DNA from: Flavobacterium dauae
GTDB lineage: Bacteria > Bacteroidota > Bacteroidia > Flavobacteriales > Flavobacteriaceae
Direction of reading: 5' to 3'
DNA length: 64,000 nucleotides
NCBI RefSeq assembly: GCF_004151275.2
Contig: NZ_CP130821.1
Coordinates: 1,426,001 to 1,490,000 of the forward strand
A program made the position numbers and the translations under genes. The stretch's first letter is position 1, and every line of letters starts with the position of its first letter. Shown piece by piece: positions 1 through 7,092 of the stretch. Under the pieces are notes generated by a model. It saw only the letters and a program-made list of their open reading frames with translations. It had not been told where the DNA came from and ran no database searches.

Positions 1-1
1 C

Positions 2-190
2 ATACACACAGCCGAAACAAGTTACTTAGGGCAAAAAATAGATTGGACAATTGGTATTTATTTAAAACAAGATAAACCTGTTTATTTTTCAATGAGAACT
101 TACAGGTCTTTAGAAACAGAAAAATTAGAGGACTATGAAAAAAGAAAGAATTTAATCATTTCTCAAATTTTTGATGTATTGAATTTTTGA
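2..190 (+). CDS. C-terminal fragment, possible transpeptidase/class D beta-lactamase-like protein (partial)
   Basis: The window opens inside a plus-strand reading frame that runs 62 codons to TGA. The visible end begins IHTAETSYLG, continues with a hydrophobic beta-hairpin-like stretch (DWTIGIYLKQ, PVYFSMRTY) and ends in a charged helix. A small-residue motif followed by a W/G-containing strand pair and a C-terminal helix is how penicillin-binding transpeptidase and class D beta-lactamase domains end. The defining SxxK and KTG motifs would lie upstream, outside the window, so this family call is weak. A strong hairpin terminator follows directly. Confidence 0.35.
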   Translation: MHTAETSYLGQKIDWTIGIYLKQDKPVYFSMRTYRSLETEKLEDYEKRKNLIISQIFDVLNF

Positions 191-199
191 TAAAAAAAA

Positions 200-220
200 C
201 CTCGAAATATTATTTCGAGG
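200..220. terminator. Bidirectional rho-independent terminator
   Basis: An 8-10 bp stem (CCTCGAAA/TTTCGAGG, 5-base loop) is flanked by an A-tract on the left and a T-tract on the right. It sits between two convergent genes, so it can stop transcription from both sides. Confidence 0.85.
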
Positions 221-230
221 TTTTTAGTTT

Positions 231-638
231 TTATTGATATTGACGTGACCATTCTTCCATTCGCTCTCTCATTAATTCTTCGTTTGTAAAAGCATCCCAT
301 CCTACGATAGATCCCATTACTAGTACAAATACAATGAAAAGAACAAATAAAACAATTCCAATTATAGCCAAGATTTTACCCGTATTTAAAGTAGAATAGT
401 TAGAATACGCATTTGGATTTGCTTTGTACAACTTTGTGTCTTTACTTGCTAAAACCAACGCAATAATTGCAAAAATAATTCCAATTCCATAAAAACAACA
501 CCCAATAATAGACAAAATCCCTAAAATTAAAACAGCTGTTGCATTAGGTAAATTTGCAGGCATAAAATTACCGTTTCCATTGTTAAAATTTTGATTCTGA
601 AAATTTTGCGGATCGTTTTGATTTTGATAATTTTCCAT
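231..638 (-). CDS. CCC motif membrane protein
   Basis: A 135-residue protein with an Asn/Gln-rich N-terminus (about residues 1-28) and two predicted membrane segments (about 34-62 and 86-110). The first segment holds the GCC-F motif after a conserved stretch of small residues. This is the flavobacterial CCC-motif/DUF4190-like family of small membrane proteins, whose function is not known to me. It lies 8 bases downstream of a DUF2752 gene on the same strand, a common flavobacterial pairing, so the two are probably cotranscribed. The shared bidirectional terminator closes the unit. The short polar C-terminus is charged and probably cytosolic. Confidence 0.85.
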   Translation of the reverse strand: MENYQNQNDPQNFQNQNFNNGNGNFMPANLPNATAVLILGILSIIGCCFYGIGIIFAIIALVLASKDTKLYKANPNAYSNYSTLNTGKILAIIGIVLFVLFIVFVLVMGSIVGWDAFTNEELMRERMEEWSRQYQ

Positions 639-646
639 AGTTTATT

Positions 647-931
647 TTATTTAAAGTTAAAAAAATGTTTGTAAATATACGCAATAACCATAACAATAGT
701 GTTTATAATTGCCAAAGAAATAATTATTTTATGATAATTTCTCTTTTTATCAACAAAATGTAAAAATAAAAATAAACACAATAATATAGTAGTATAAATG
801 GCAGGAAACATTTTAAAAGCATCAACAAAATTCCCTTGCGCCACCATATATCCGGCTCTTTGCGTACCACAACCAAAACATTCAATTCCGAAAAGTTTTT
901 TGGTAGTACAAGGCAGCATATATTCTTCCAT
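647..931 (-). CDS. DUF2752 domain-containing membrane protein
   Basis: A 94-residue protein with the DUF2752 signature. Cys-rich motifs near the N-terminus (LPCTTKKLFGIECFGCGTQRA) are followed by a Gly, a Pro in MFPAIY, and two membrane segments (about residues 45-60 and 68-88). The family is widespread in Bacteroidota and its biochemical role is unknown; the conserved CxGCGxxRA motif suggests metal or redox chemistry at the membrane, which is inference. It is the upstream partner of the CCC-motif gene, separated by 8 bases. The start is the ATG beginning MEEYMLPC; it faces the divergent gene at 986. Confidence 0.85.
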   Translation of the reverse strand: MEEYMLPCTTKKLFGIECFGCGTQRAGYMVAQGNFVDAFKMFPAIYTTILLCLFLFLHFVDKKRNYHKIIISLAIINTIVMVIAYIYKHFFNFK

Positions 932-964
932 AGAATCAATTTTTTATCGAAAGTATAAATTTAT

Positions 965-972
965 TAAATTTG
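965..972 (+). promoter_or_regulatory. Candidate -7 box
   Basis: TAAATTTG matches the Bacteroidota -7 consensus TAnnTTTG, 13 bases before the ATG at 986. No clear -33 TTG was seen. Confidence 0.35.
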
Positions 973-985
973 AAAAAAATATAAA

Positions 986-1180
986 ATGAAAATTCTTTTA
1001 TACATTATCGCTTTTGGTTTGATGTTTTGGGCATTGATAGAGCAAACTAAAGCGCAACCAAATATCTATATACAAATTGTTGCTGTAGCTGTTTTCTTTT
1101 TTTTAATGAGAAATTTAATGAGTAAAATACCTGATGCTGACAAACAAAATAGCGATATAAATAATGAGCAGGGAAATTAA
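986..1180 (+). CDS. Small conserved membrane protein upstream of Smr protein
   Basis: A 64-residue protein consisting almost entirely of two predicted membrane helices (about residues 3-20 and 27-43) with a polar, Asn/Asp-rich tail. I recognise no domain. It overlaps the start of the Smr-domain gene by 17 bases in another frame, so the two are probably translationally coupled. A TAAATTTG box stands just upstream. The overlap, a start close to the promoter and lack of a better competing frame support it as a real gene. Function unknown. Confidence 0.7.
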   Translation: MKILLYIIAFGLMFWALIEQTKAQPNIYIQIVAVAVFFFLMRNLMSKIPDADKQNSDINNEQGN

Positions 1181-1727
1181 TTTAGGAACATTTGTTGAAG
1201 TTTTAGACGAAGATTTTAGCGGAAAAGTAATAAAATTACTAAATAGCGAAGCAGTTATTTTAACTAACGATGGCTTTGAATTGACTTATCCAATTAACCA
1301 GTTAATTTTAATAGGCGATGGTTCGATAATTAAACAAGCATCTTCATTTGGAGTGATTGAACAGGCTAAAAAACAAAAAGTTACGATTAACCATCATAAA
1401 GTAAATACTGAAAAAAAATCAAAAAAAGATGAAATTGTTTTAGAAATTGATCTTCATATCGAAAAACTAGTTAAAGATTTTAAACATCTTTCTAATTTTG
1501 ATATTTTAAATATTCAAGTTGATACCACTCGTCATAAACTGGAATTTGCAATAAAAAACCGTATTCCAAAATTAGTTTTTATTCACGGAATGGGCGAGGG
1601 AGTTTTAAAAACCGAATTGGAATTTTTATTTGGACGCTACCCTGAAATTACTTTTCGCGATGCCAATTACCGCAAATATGGGTTAGGTGCAACCGAAGTA
1701 TATATAAAACAAAATCTGAGTCATTAA
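1164..1727 (+). CDS. Smr/MutS2-type C-terminal domain protein (DUF2027-like)
   Basis: A 187-residue protein. The N-terminal part (about 1-60) looks like a small beta-barrel. The C-terminal 85 residues form an Smr domain, with the DLH motif (EIDLHIEKL, about 94-102) and the HGMGEG loop (about 140-146) followed by the GATEVYI end. Smr domains bind or nick branched DNA or cleave RNA (MutS2 family). Stand-alone versions like this one occur throughout Bacteroidota and lack the MutS ATPase core. It overlaps the small membrane-protein gene by 17 bases and ends at a hairpin facing a convergent lipoprotein gene. Whether it acts on DNA or on stalled ribosomes/mRNA cannot be told from sequence. Confidence 0.85.
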   Translation: MSREINLGTFVEVLDEDFSGKVIKLLNSEAVILTNDGFELTYPINQLILIGDGSIIKQASSFGVIEQAKKQKVTINHHKVNTEKKSKKDEIVLEIDLHIEKLVKDFKHLSNFDILNIQVDTTRHKLEFAIKNRIPKLVFIHGMGEGVLKTELEFLFGRYPEITFRDANYRKYGLGATEVYIKQNLSH

Positions 1728-1743
1728 AAAGTGATTCGGATTT
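1712..1743. terminator. Terminator-like hairpin overlapping the Smr stop codon
   Basis: A 12-bp imperfect stem (AAATCTGAGTCA / TGATTCGGATTT, G-U pairs allowed) encloses the TAA stop and is followed by a T-rich run. It lies between convergent genes. Confidence 0.55.
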
Positions 1744-1746
1744 CTT

Positions 1747-2685
1747 TTATAAAACAACTTGATAGGTTCCCAAAATTCTGTCGGTTAATTTAAAAGAACT
1801 TTTGTCTTTCATAAATTCCGCGTCAATCAATTTTAAAACGTGTTTATAACCGGTAACTTCACCTGTTACTTTATTGATAACAGCTTCACTTACAATTTCT
1901 AAATTTCCATTGTTAACGTACCATTCTTCTTTTAGTGGGGTATCATCAGGAAAATCGCATATATCTGTATTTGAAATGGTTGTTTTAAACGTAAAATAAC
2001 TTAACAAATTGGTGTTGTTTAAAGCAATAATTTGCGTTTGGTTTGTTGTTGGAAAAATAAAATCTTGGGGTAGTTGCAGCTGCAACATTTCATTGCTGAT
2101 TTTTCCGGTTAAAATATGGTCGCAAATTGCAAAATTGGTGCCAAAATTAAACGATAATTTACTTGAGTCATAAATATATGAACCATAAGGTAATGTGGTA
2201 TAACGAATTTCGGAACTTCCGTTTGTTAAGGTGATGTTCTCGAAATTTATGGTGTACATATAGGTAACATTTACTGCCGATTCTGTTACCACAGGAACCA
2301 TTGTACGTGTATAATTAATTGTTCCGCCCGCAACGGAAGTGTATTCTGAAACAACTTTAGGATTTGCCGGTGGCACCAAACTACAAATGGTATTTGTATT
2401 CAAAGCACCATCGTAAGTTCGATAATAAATTTTAGGCTGATTTGAAGTTTTTAACGTTTTTATTTCACCTAAAGTAGCTAACGTATCTAAGACCGAACCA
2501 TTGGTTCCAAAAGTAAAATCAACCAAAAGCAATTCATTGTTGTTTATTTTAAAGTACAATTCATTGTCTTTACATTTTTGAATTTCCTGATTTTCATTAA
2601 AATTCAGGTCTTCAAAAACCAAATCGCCATCATTACAAGCCGTTAAACAAATCATTGATAATATTAGTCCAGCTATTTTTTTCAT
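1747..2685 (-). CDS. Putative secreted lipoprotein, unknown function
   Basis: The best start is the ATG at 2685, because it gives a textbook lipoprotein signal (MKKIAGLILSMICLTAC) with the lipobox LTAC at about residue 17. A 14-codon upstream extension would bury this signal. The mature part (about 295 residues) is beta-rich with repeated N/T/S-rich strands, several Cys residues and no motif I recognise. It is likely anchored in the outer membrane or at the cell surface. It is transcribed away from the sugar transporter, with which it shares a divergent promoter region. Function unknown. Confidence 0.75.
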   Translation of the reverse strand: MKKIAGLILSMICLTACNDGDLVFEDLNFNENQEIQKCKDNELYFKINNNELLLVDFTFGTNGSVLDTLATLGEIKTLKTSNQPKIYYRTYDGALNTNTICSLVPPANPKVVSEYTSVAGGTINYTRTMVPVVTESAVNVTYMYTINFENITLTNGSSEIRYTTLPYGSYIYDSSKLSFNFGTNFAICDHILTGKISNEMLQLQLPQDFIFPTTNQTQIIALNNTNLLSYFTFKTTISNTDICDFPDDTPLKEEWYVNNGNLEIVSEAVINKVTGEVTGYKHVLKLIDAEFMKDKSSFKLTDRILGTYQVVL

Positions 2686-2732
2686 AGAATACAAACTTTC
2701 GTACAAAAATAACTTTTTTATTACCAAAATAG

Positions 2733-2760
2733 TTGTTCTTATTGCAAATTTTTATATTTG
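2733..2760 (+). promoter_or_regulatory. Bacteroidota-type promoter for the sugar transporter
   Basis: TTG at 2733-2735, a 17-base spacer and TATATTTG at 2753-2760 fit TTG-N17-23-TAnnTTTG. The ATG of the transporter follows 19 bases later. Confidence 0.6.
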
Positions 2761-2779
2761 GTTTTTAAATCAAAAATGT

Positions 2780-4402
2780 ATGAACAATACCGTAAAAACA
2801 AATTATCCTGCGTTATATACGCTTATTGTGGTTTTCTTTTTTTGGGGATTTATCGCTGCCGGAAACAACATTTTTATACCTTTTTGCAAAGATTATTTTC
2901 ATTTAGACCAGTTTCAGTCGCAGCTGATAGATTTTGCTTTTTACACAGCTTATTATATTGGAGCGTTGATTTTGTTTGCCCTAAGTAACGTTAAAGGGAA
3001 AGATTTGGTTACTTTTTGGGGGTACAAACGCAGTATTGTTTATGGTTTACTGTTTTCTACTATTGGTGCTGTGGCAATGATTTTAGCCGTTGAAGCAAAC
3101 GTTTATTATGGTATGTTGATTGGGTTATTTACCGTTGCTTTAGGGTTTTCGTTACAACAAACAGCTGCGAATCCGTTTGCTATTTTATTGGGTGATGAAA
3201 AAACAGGAGCAAGCCGTGTGAATTTAGGCGGAGGTATCAATTCGTTAGGTACCACCATTGGTCCGTTAGTTGTTGCTTTTGCTTTGTTTGGAACAACTGC
3301 TGCCGTAACCGATAATCAGATTAAAACGCTGAGTTTAGATAAAGTGGTTTTGTTGTATGTTTTTGTAGGATTACTTTTTATTGCAGCAGCAGCATTGTTT
3401 TACTTTTCTAAAAAACTGCCCGAAGGAAAAAGTACCGAACCCATAGAAAAAGCTCCAAAAGCATTGAATATATTGGTTTTAATGACCATTTTATTATTAA
3501 TTTGTTTCAGTTTTGTATTTTCAACTTATAAAGAAACTACCGAAGTAATAGACAAAACATCTTTAGAAAATACTCGTGTTCTTTGGTTATCATTTGCTTT
3601 TTTAGTAATAGTTTTAGGATTGCTTTTTGCCTATAAAAAAGCATCGGTAAAACCAGAAGGCTGGGGAGCAATGAAATATCCGCAATTGGTTTTAGGGATG
3701 TTGGCGATTTTTATGTATGTTGGCGTTGAAGTGGGGATAGGAAGTAATTTGGGCGAATTGCTAAAATCACCAGAATTTGGCGGATTGTCATCGTCTGAAA
3801 TTGCTCCGTATATCTCTATGTACTGGGGCAGTATGATGATTGGACGCTGGGCAGGTGCAGTAAGTGCTTTTAATCTAACCAAAAATAAACAATTAGTATT
3901 AACCATTATTTTACCAATAATCGCTTTTGGAATTATCCTTACCGCTAATACTTTGGCAGCATATAATATGAGCCATTTTTACGCTTCTATTGTTTGTGTT
4001 TTTATTCAAATTGCATTAATTATTATTACAAAAAACACTCCGGCAAAAACATTATTGGCATTTAGTGTATTTGGCATAGTTGCTTTGTTAATTGGTTTAA
4101 ACACTACGGGAACACTTGCCGTTTATGCTCTTCTATGCGGAGGGTTGGCGTGCAGTATTATGTGGCCGGCAATTTATAATTTAAGCTTAATGGGCTTGGG
4201 AAAATATACCGCACAAGGCTCTGCTTTTTTGGTAATGATGATTTTAGGCGGAGGAATTATTCCGCCTATTCAAGGAAAAATAGCCGATATTATTGGCGTT
4301 CATTCATCGTATATTGTATCGTTAATATGTTTTATTTATTTATTGATTTTTGCTTTTGTAGTAATTAGAATTTTAAAGAAACAACAGATAACGATTGAAT
4401 AA
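2780..4402 (+). CDS. Sugar MFS transporter, fucose/glucose-galactose permease (FHS) family
   Basis: A 540-residue membrane protein of the FHS branch of the major facilitator superfamily, which imports sugars such as glucose, galactose or fucose by proton or sodium symport. Family marks include the early FFFWGFIAAGNNIFIP segment, the LQQTAANPFAILLG segment of the fourth helix region and GGGINSLGTTIGP. Typical FHS members have about 410-440 residues and 12 helices. This one carries an extra central segment (about residues 225-285) with two more hydrophobic stretches (LNILVLMTILLLICFSF and VLWLSFAFLVIVLGLLF), suggesting 14 helices. It has its own promoter and no obvious catabolic neighbours, so the sugar cannot be inferred from context. 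Confidence 0.88.
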   Translation: MNNTVKTNYPALYTLIVVFFFWGFIAAGNNIFIPFCKDYFHLDQFQSQLIDFAFYTAYYIGALILFALSNVKGKDLVTFWGYKRSIVYGLLFSTIGAVAMILAVEANVYYGMLIGLFTVALGFSLQQTAANPFAILLGDEKTGASRVNLGGGINSLGTTIGPLVVAFALFGTTAAVTDNQIKTLSLDKVVLLYVFVGLLFIAAAALFYFSKKLPEGKSTEPIEKAPKALNILVLMTILLLICFSFVFSTYKETTEVIDKTSLENTRVLWLSFAFLVIVLGLLFAYKKASVKPEGWGAMKYPQLVLGMLAIFMYVGVEVGIGSNLGELLKSPEFGGLSSSEIAPYISMYWGSMMIGRWAGAVSAFNLTKNKQLVLTIILPIIAFGIILTANTLAAYNMSHFYASIVCVFIQIALIIITKNTPAKTLLAFSVFGIVALLIGLNTTGTLAVYALLCGGLACSIMWPAIYNLSLMGLGKYTAQGSAFLVMMILGGGIIPPIQGKIADIIGVHSSYIVSLICFIYLLIFAFVVIRILKKQQITIE

Positions 4403-4430
4403 AAAATCTGATATTAATGATTCGATTGCT

Positions 4431-4489
4431 CGGATTTGTAATCCGGGCGTATAAAATTTTAAAATAAAGCCACGGATTGTAAATCCGCG
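4431..4489. repeat. REP-like palindromic repeat pair
   Basis: Two short palindromes, CGGATTTGTAATCCG (4431-4445) and CGGATTGTAAATCCG (4473-4487), are separated by an AT-rich spacer. The piece AATCCGGGCGTATAAAAT recurs, slightly changed, at 4748, so these are copies of one dispersed family. They resemble REP elements mobilised by RAYT transposases, which is inference. Confidence 0.6.
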
Positions 4490-4519
4490 ACATATGTCAT
4501 CAAAAAATGAAAATTAATA

Positions 4520-4738
4520 ATGGAACTAATTTATTCACTTTTATGCATATTAGGTGGTAGCACATATCTTTTTTTTGTATTAAAAAGGAAAAAGAAAGAT
4601 ACTAATGCTTGGGACATATCAATGAATATACGAGGATTTATCGGAGGAATAATGATAATTATTATAGGAATTATATTGTTTGTTAAGAATAGCAACAATA
4701 TTTTAAATATGTTATATGTATTTAAATACTTGTTGTAA
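4520..4738 (+). CDS. Small hypothetical membrane protein
   Basis: A 72-residue protein with two predicted helices (about residues 2-20 and 36-56, the latter very Gly/Ile-rich) joined by a Lys-rich loop (KRKKKDTNAW). The layout resembles small immunity-like or accessory membrane proteins, but I recognise no family. It lies between two copies of a REP-like repeat and has no obvious operon partner. The opposite strand also carries an open frame here, so coding status is moderately certain; the positive-inside pattern favours this strand. Confidence 0.5.
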   Translation: MELIYSLLCILGGSTYLFFVLKRKKKDTNAWDISMNIRGFIGGIMIIIIGIILFVKNSNNILNMLYVFKYLL

Positions 4739-4747
4739 ATTATTAAA

Positions 4748-4777
4748 CAATCCGGACGTATAAATTGCAAATCTGGA
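4748..4777. repeat. REP-like repeat, second copy
   Basis: CAATCCGGACGTATAAATT followed by GCAAATCTGG is a diverged copy of the repeat at 4431-4489. Together they bracket the 72-residue membrane protein gene. Confidence 0.5.
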
Positions 4778-4819
4778 AATTTTTTTTATGTTTTTTTTAA
4801 ATAAAAGAAACATCTAAAC

Positions 4820-4827
4820 TACTTTTG
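4820..4827 (+). promoter_or_regulatory. Candidate -7 box for the EamA transporter
   Basis: TACTTTTG fits TAnnTTTG and lies 16 bases before the ATG at 4844. No convincing -33 box was seen. Confidence 0.4.
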
Positions 4828-4843
4828 CATTTTTTAATAGTCA

Positions 4844-5746
4844 ATGCAAAATTTAAAATATTATCTGTTTGCCTTTACGGCGTTTTTATTGTGGGGTTTT
4901 TTTAGTTTGGCGTTAAAGCCTATAGCTTATGTTCCGTCGTTTGATATTTTGTTTTTCAGAATTCTACTTTCACTGACTTTAATAATATGTTTTACACTGG
5001 TTTTTAGAAGAAAAATATTTTTAAACGATTTAAAATATTTTAAAAAACTATCTAAAAGCGATCAGAAAAGAGGCATATCATTAACATTAATTGGTGGCAT
5101 TCTATTGGGGCTAAACTGGTTTTTGTTTATATATGTTGTTAATCGAGTAAATGTACAGTCGGCATCTTTTGCCTATTTAATTTGCCCTATCATCACAGCT
5201 TTTCTGGCAAGTATTATATTAAAAGAAAAGCTTACAAAAATACAATGGATTTCTGTAATTATTAGTTTTATAGGATGCAGTATTTGCTTTTTAAACAACC
5301 CCAATAATTTATTTTTTGCTTTAATTGTAGCAATGACTTATGCTTTGTATTTAATTTCGCAGCGATCTAATATCTATTTTGATAAACTGAACAATTTAGT
5401 TTTTCAAATATTGATTATTTGCATTTTATCGTTGCCTTATTATTTTATAAAAGGGTTTACCGTACCGCAAAATCTTTCGTTTTATGGATACATCTTTGCC
5501 ATTTCTACATTGTTTACACTAATTCCGTTGTACTTAAATTTATATGCCCTAAAAGGAGCGCAGGCATCTACCGTAGGCATTATGCTTTATATAAATCCAA
5601 TGATAGCTTTTGCCTTGGCAATATTTTATTATAAAGAATCTGTGAATACTTTACAATTTGCTGCATATTTCTTAATTTTGCTATCGGTTTTTATTTTCAA
5701 CTATCGCATATTAACCCGTCTAACAAAAAAATTACAAATTAAATGA
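4844..5746 (+). CDS. EamA/RarD-family drug or metabolite transporter
   Basis: A 300-residue inner-membrane protein with about ten hydrophobic segments arranged as two EamA repeats. The start (FTAFLLWGFFSLALKPI) and the central LGLNWFLFIYVVNRVNVQSASFAYLI-type segment are typical of the RarD branch. These carriers usually export small metabolites or amino acids; the substrate is unknown here. Its TGA overlaps the ATG of the cysteine desulfurase gene in ATGA, so the two are translationally coupled. The pairing might indicate export of a sulfur amino acid or related product, but that is speculation. Confidence 0.88.
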   Translation: MQNLKYYLFAFTAFLLWGFFSLALKPIAYVPSFDILFFRILLSLTLIICFTLVFRRKIFLNDLKYFKKLSKSDQKRGISLTLIGGILLGLNWFLFIYVVNRVNVQSASFAYLICPIITAFLASIILKEKLTKIQWISVIISFIGCSICFLNNPNNLFFALIVAMTYALYLISQRSNIYFDKLNNLVFQILIICILSLPYYFIKGFTVPQNLSFYGYIFAISTLFTLIPLYLNLYALKGAQASTVGIMLYINPMIAFALAIFYYKESVNTLQFAAYFLILLSVFIFNYRILTRLTKKLQIK

Positions 5747-6867
5747 ACCAAATATATTTAGATAATGCTGCTACAACATCGGTTCGTCCTGAAGTTGTTG
5801 AAGAAATGGTAAAAATCTTAACAAACGATTTTGGTAATCCCTCATCAACTTATTCAATCGGACGTCATACAAAAGCATTAATCGAATCTGCCCGCAAAAA
5901 CATTGCAAAACAATTTAATGTTACGGCTAGCGAAATCATTTTTACGTCGTGCGGAACAGAAGGAAACAACTGGATTATTCGTTCATCAGTTCGCGATTTG
6001 GGTGTAAAACGAATCATCACTACCCGTATGGAACACCATTGTACGCTGTATTCTATCAAAGAAATGGAAAAAGAATACGGTACAAAAATTGATTATTTGA
6101 ACATTTTGCCAAACAGCGAAATTGATTACAATCAGTTAGAAGAATTACTGAAAGACGAGCAGCCAACTTTAATCAGTTTAATGCACGTAAACAATGAAGT
6201 GGGAACGATATTAGATTTAAAACGTGTTGCCGCGTTGGCACAGCAATACAATGCTTTGTTTCATTCAGACACCGTACAATCTGTCGGAAAAATTGAAATT
6301 CCTTTAGACGAAATTCCAGTTGATTTTATTGTAGCTTCGGCACATAAATTTCACGGACCAAAAGGAGCCGGTTTTGTGTTCATTCGCAAAAAAAATGTGT
6401 TGAAACCATTAATTGTTGGTGGCGAACAAGAAAAAGGAATGCGTGCCGGAACCGAAGCTCCACACCAAGTGGTTGGTATGGCAAAAGCATTGGAGTTATC
6501 GTATCAGGATTTAAACAAAGACCGCAAAATAATTACCGAATTACGCGATTATTGCAAAGCACAATTAGAAAATACGTTTGAAGGCGTTCAATTCAACGGA
6601 AACGGAAGTACTTTTTACAACGTTCTAAATATTCGTTTGCCATTTTCACCCGAAAAAGCTGCAATGATGCTGTTTCAGTTAGATATGAAAGGAATTGCAG
6701 TTTCGCGCGGAAGTGCCTGTCAATCGGGAAGTCAAAAACCTTCACACGTTTTAGCGGAGTTTTTAAATGAAGACGAAATTAAAAAACCAAGCTTAAGATT
6801 ATCATTTGGGCACGAAAATACCAAAACAGAAATCGATTATTTAATTGATGTATTAAAAGCGATATAA
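5743..6867 (+). CDS. Cysteine desulfurase (NifS/IscS-like, class V aminotransferase)
   Basis: A 374-residue PLP enzyme that removes sulfur from cysteine as a persulfide for Fe-S clusters, thiamine or tRNA thiolation. It starts with the typical YLDNAATT motif. It has GTEGNNW for cofactor phosphate binding, HSDTVQSVGK, the PLP lysine in SAHKFHGPKG (about residue 204) and the persulfide cysteine in SRGSACQSGSQ (about residue 326). This is the size and motif pattern of a complete family member. No IscU, IscA or SufE gene lies nearby, so it is not part of a full isc operon here. Strong hairpin downstream. Confidence 0.93.
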   Translation: MNQIYLDNAATTSVRPEVVEEMVKILTNDFGNPSSTYSIGRHTKALIESARKNIAKQFNVTASEIIFTSCGTEGNNWIIRSSVRDLGVKRIITTRMEHHCTLYSIKEMEKEYGTKIDYLNILPNSEIDYNQLEELLKDEQPTLISLMHVNNEVGTILDLKRVAALAQQYNALFHSDTVQSVGKIEIPLDEIPVDFIVASAHKFHGPKGAGFVFIRKKNVLKPLIVGGEQEKGMRAGTEAPHQVVGMAKALELSYQDLNKDRKIITELRDYCKAQLENTFEGVQFNGNGSTFYNVLNIRLPFSPEKAAMMLFQLDMKGIAVSRGSACQSGSQKPSHVLAEFLNEDEIKKPSLRLSFGHENTKTEIDYLIDVLKAI

Positions 6868-6879
6868 ATTTTTTTTGAG

Positions 6880-6919
6880 AAAAGTTGACTTTTATATTAC
6901 TGATTATTAGTCAACTTTT
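6880..6919 (+). terminator. Rho-independent terminator
   Basis: An 11-bp stem (AAAAGTTGACT / AGTCAACTTTT) with a T-run lies 12 bases after the cysteine desulfurase stop. Confidence 0.8.
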
Positions 6920-7061
6920 TTATTTAATACATTGTTATCTTTACCGATTATAGCCAAATATAATTTTCAAAAAGTTTTTATAAAAGCTATTCTTGCTATT
7001 CCTGTAAACTATTTTAACGGAAAATTCAGAATTAAAATGATAGAATTCAACTTCAAAAGTT

Positions 7062-7069
7062 TATTTTTG
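7062..7069 (+). promoter_or_regulatory. Candidate -7 box
   Basis: TATTTTTG fits TAnnTTTG, 23 bases before the ATG at 7093. Confidence 0.4.
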
Positions 7070-7092
7070 GAATTGTTTTATTTAAATCTGAT

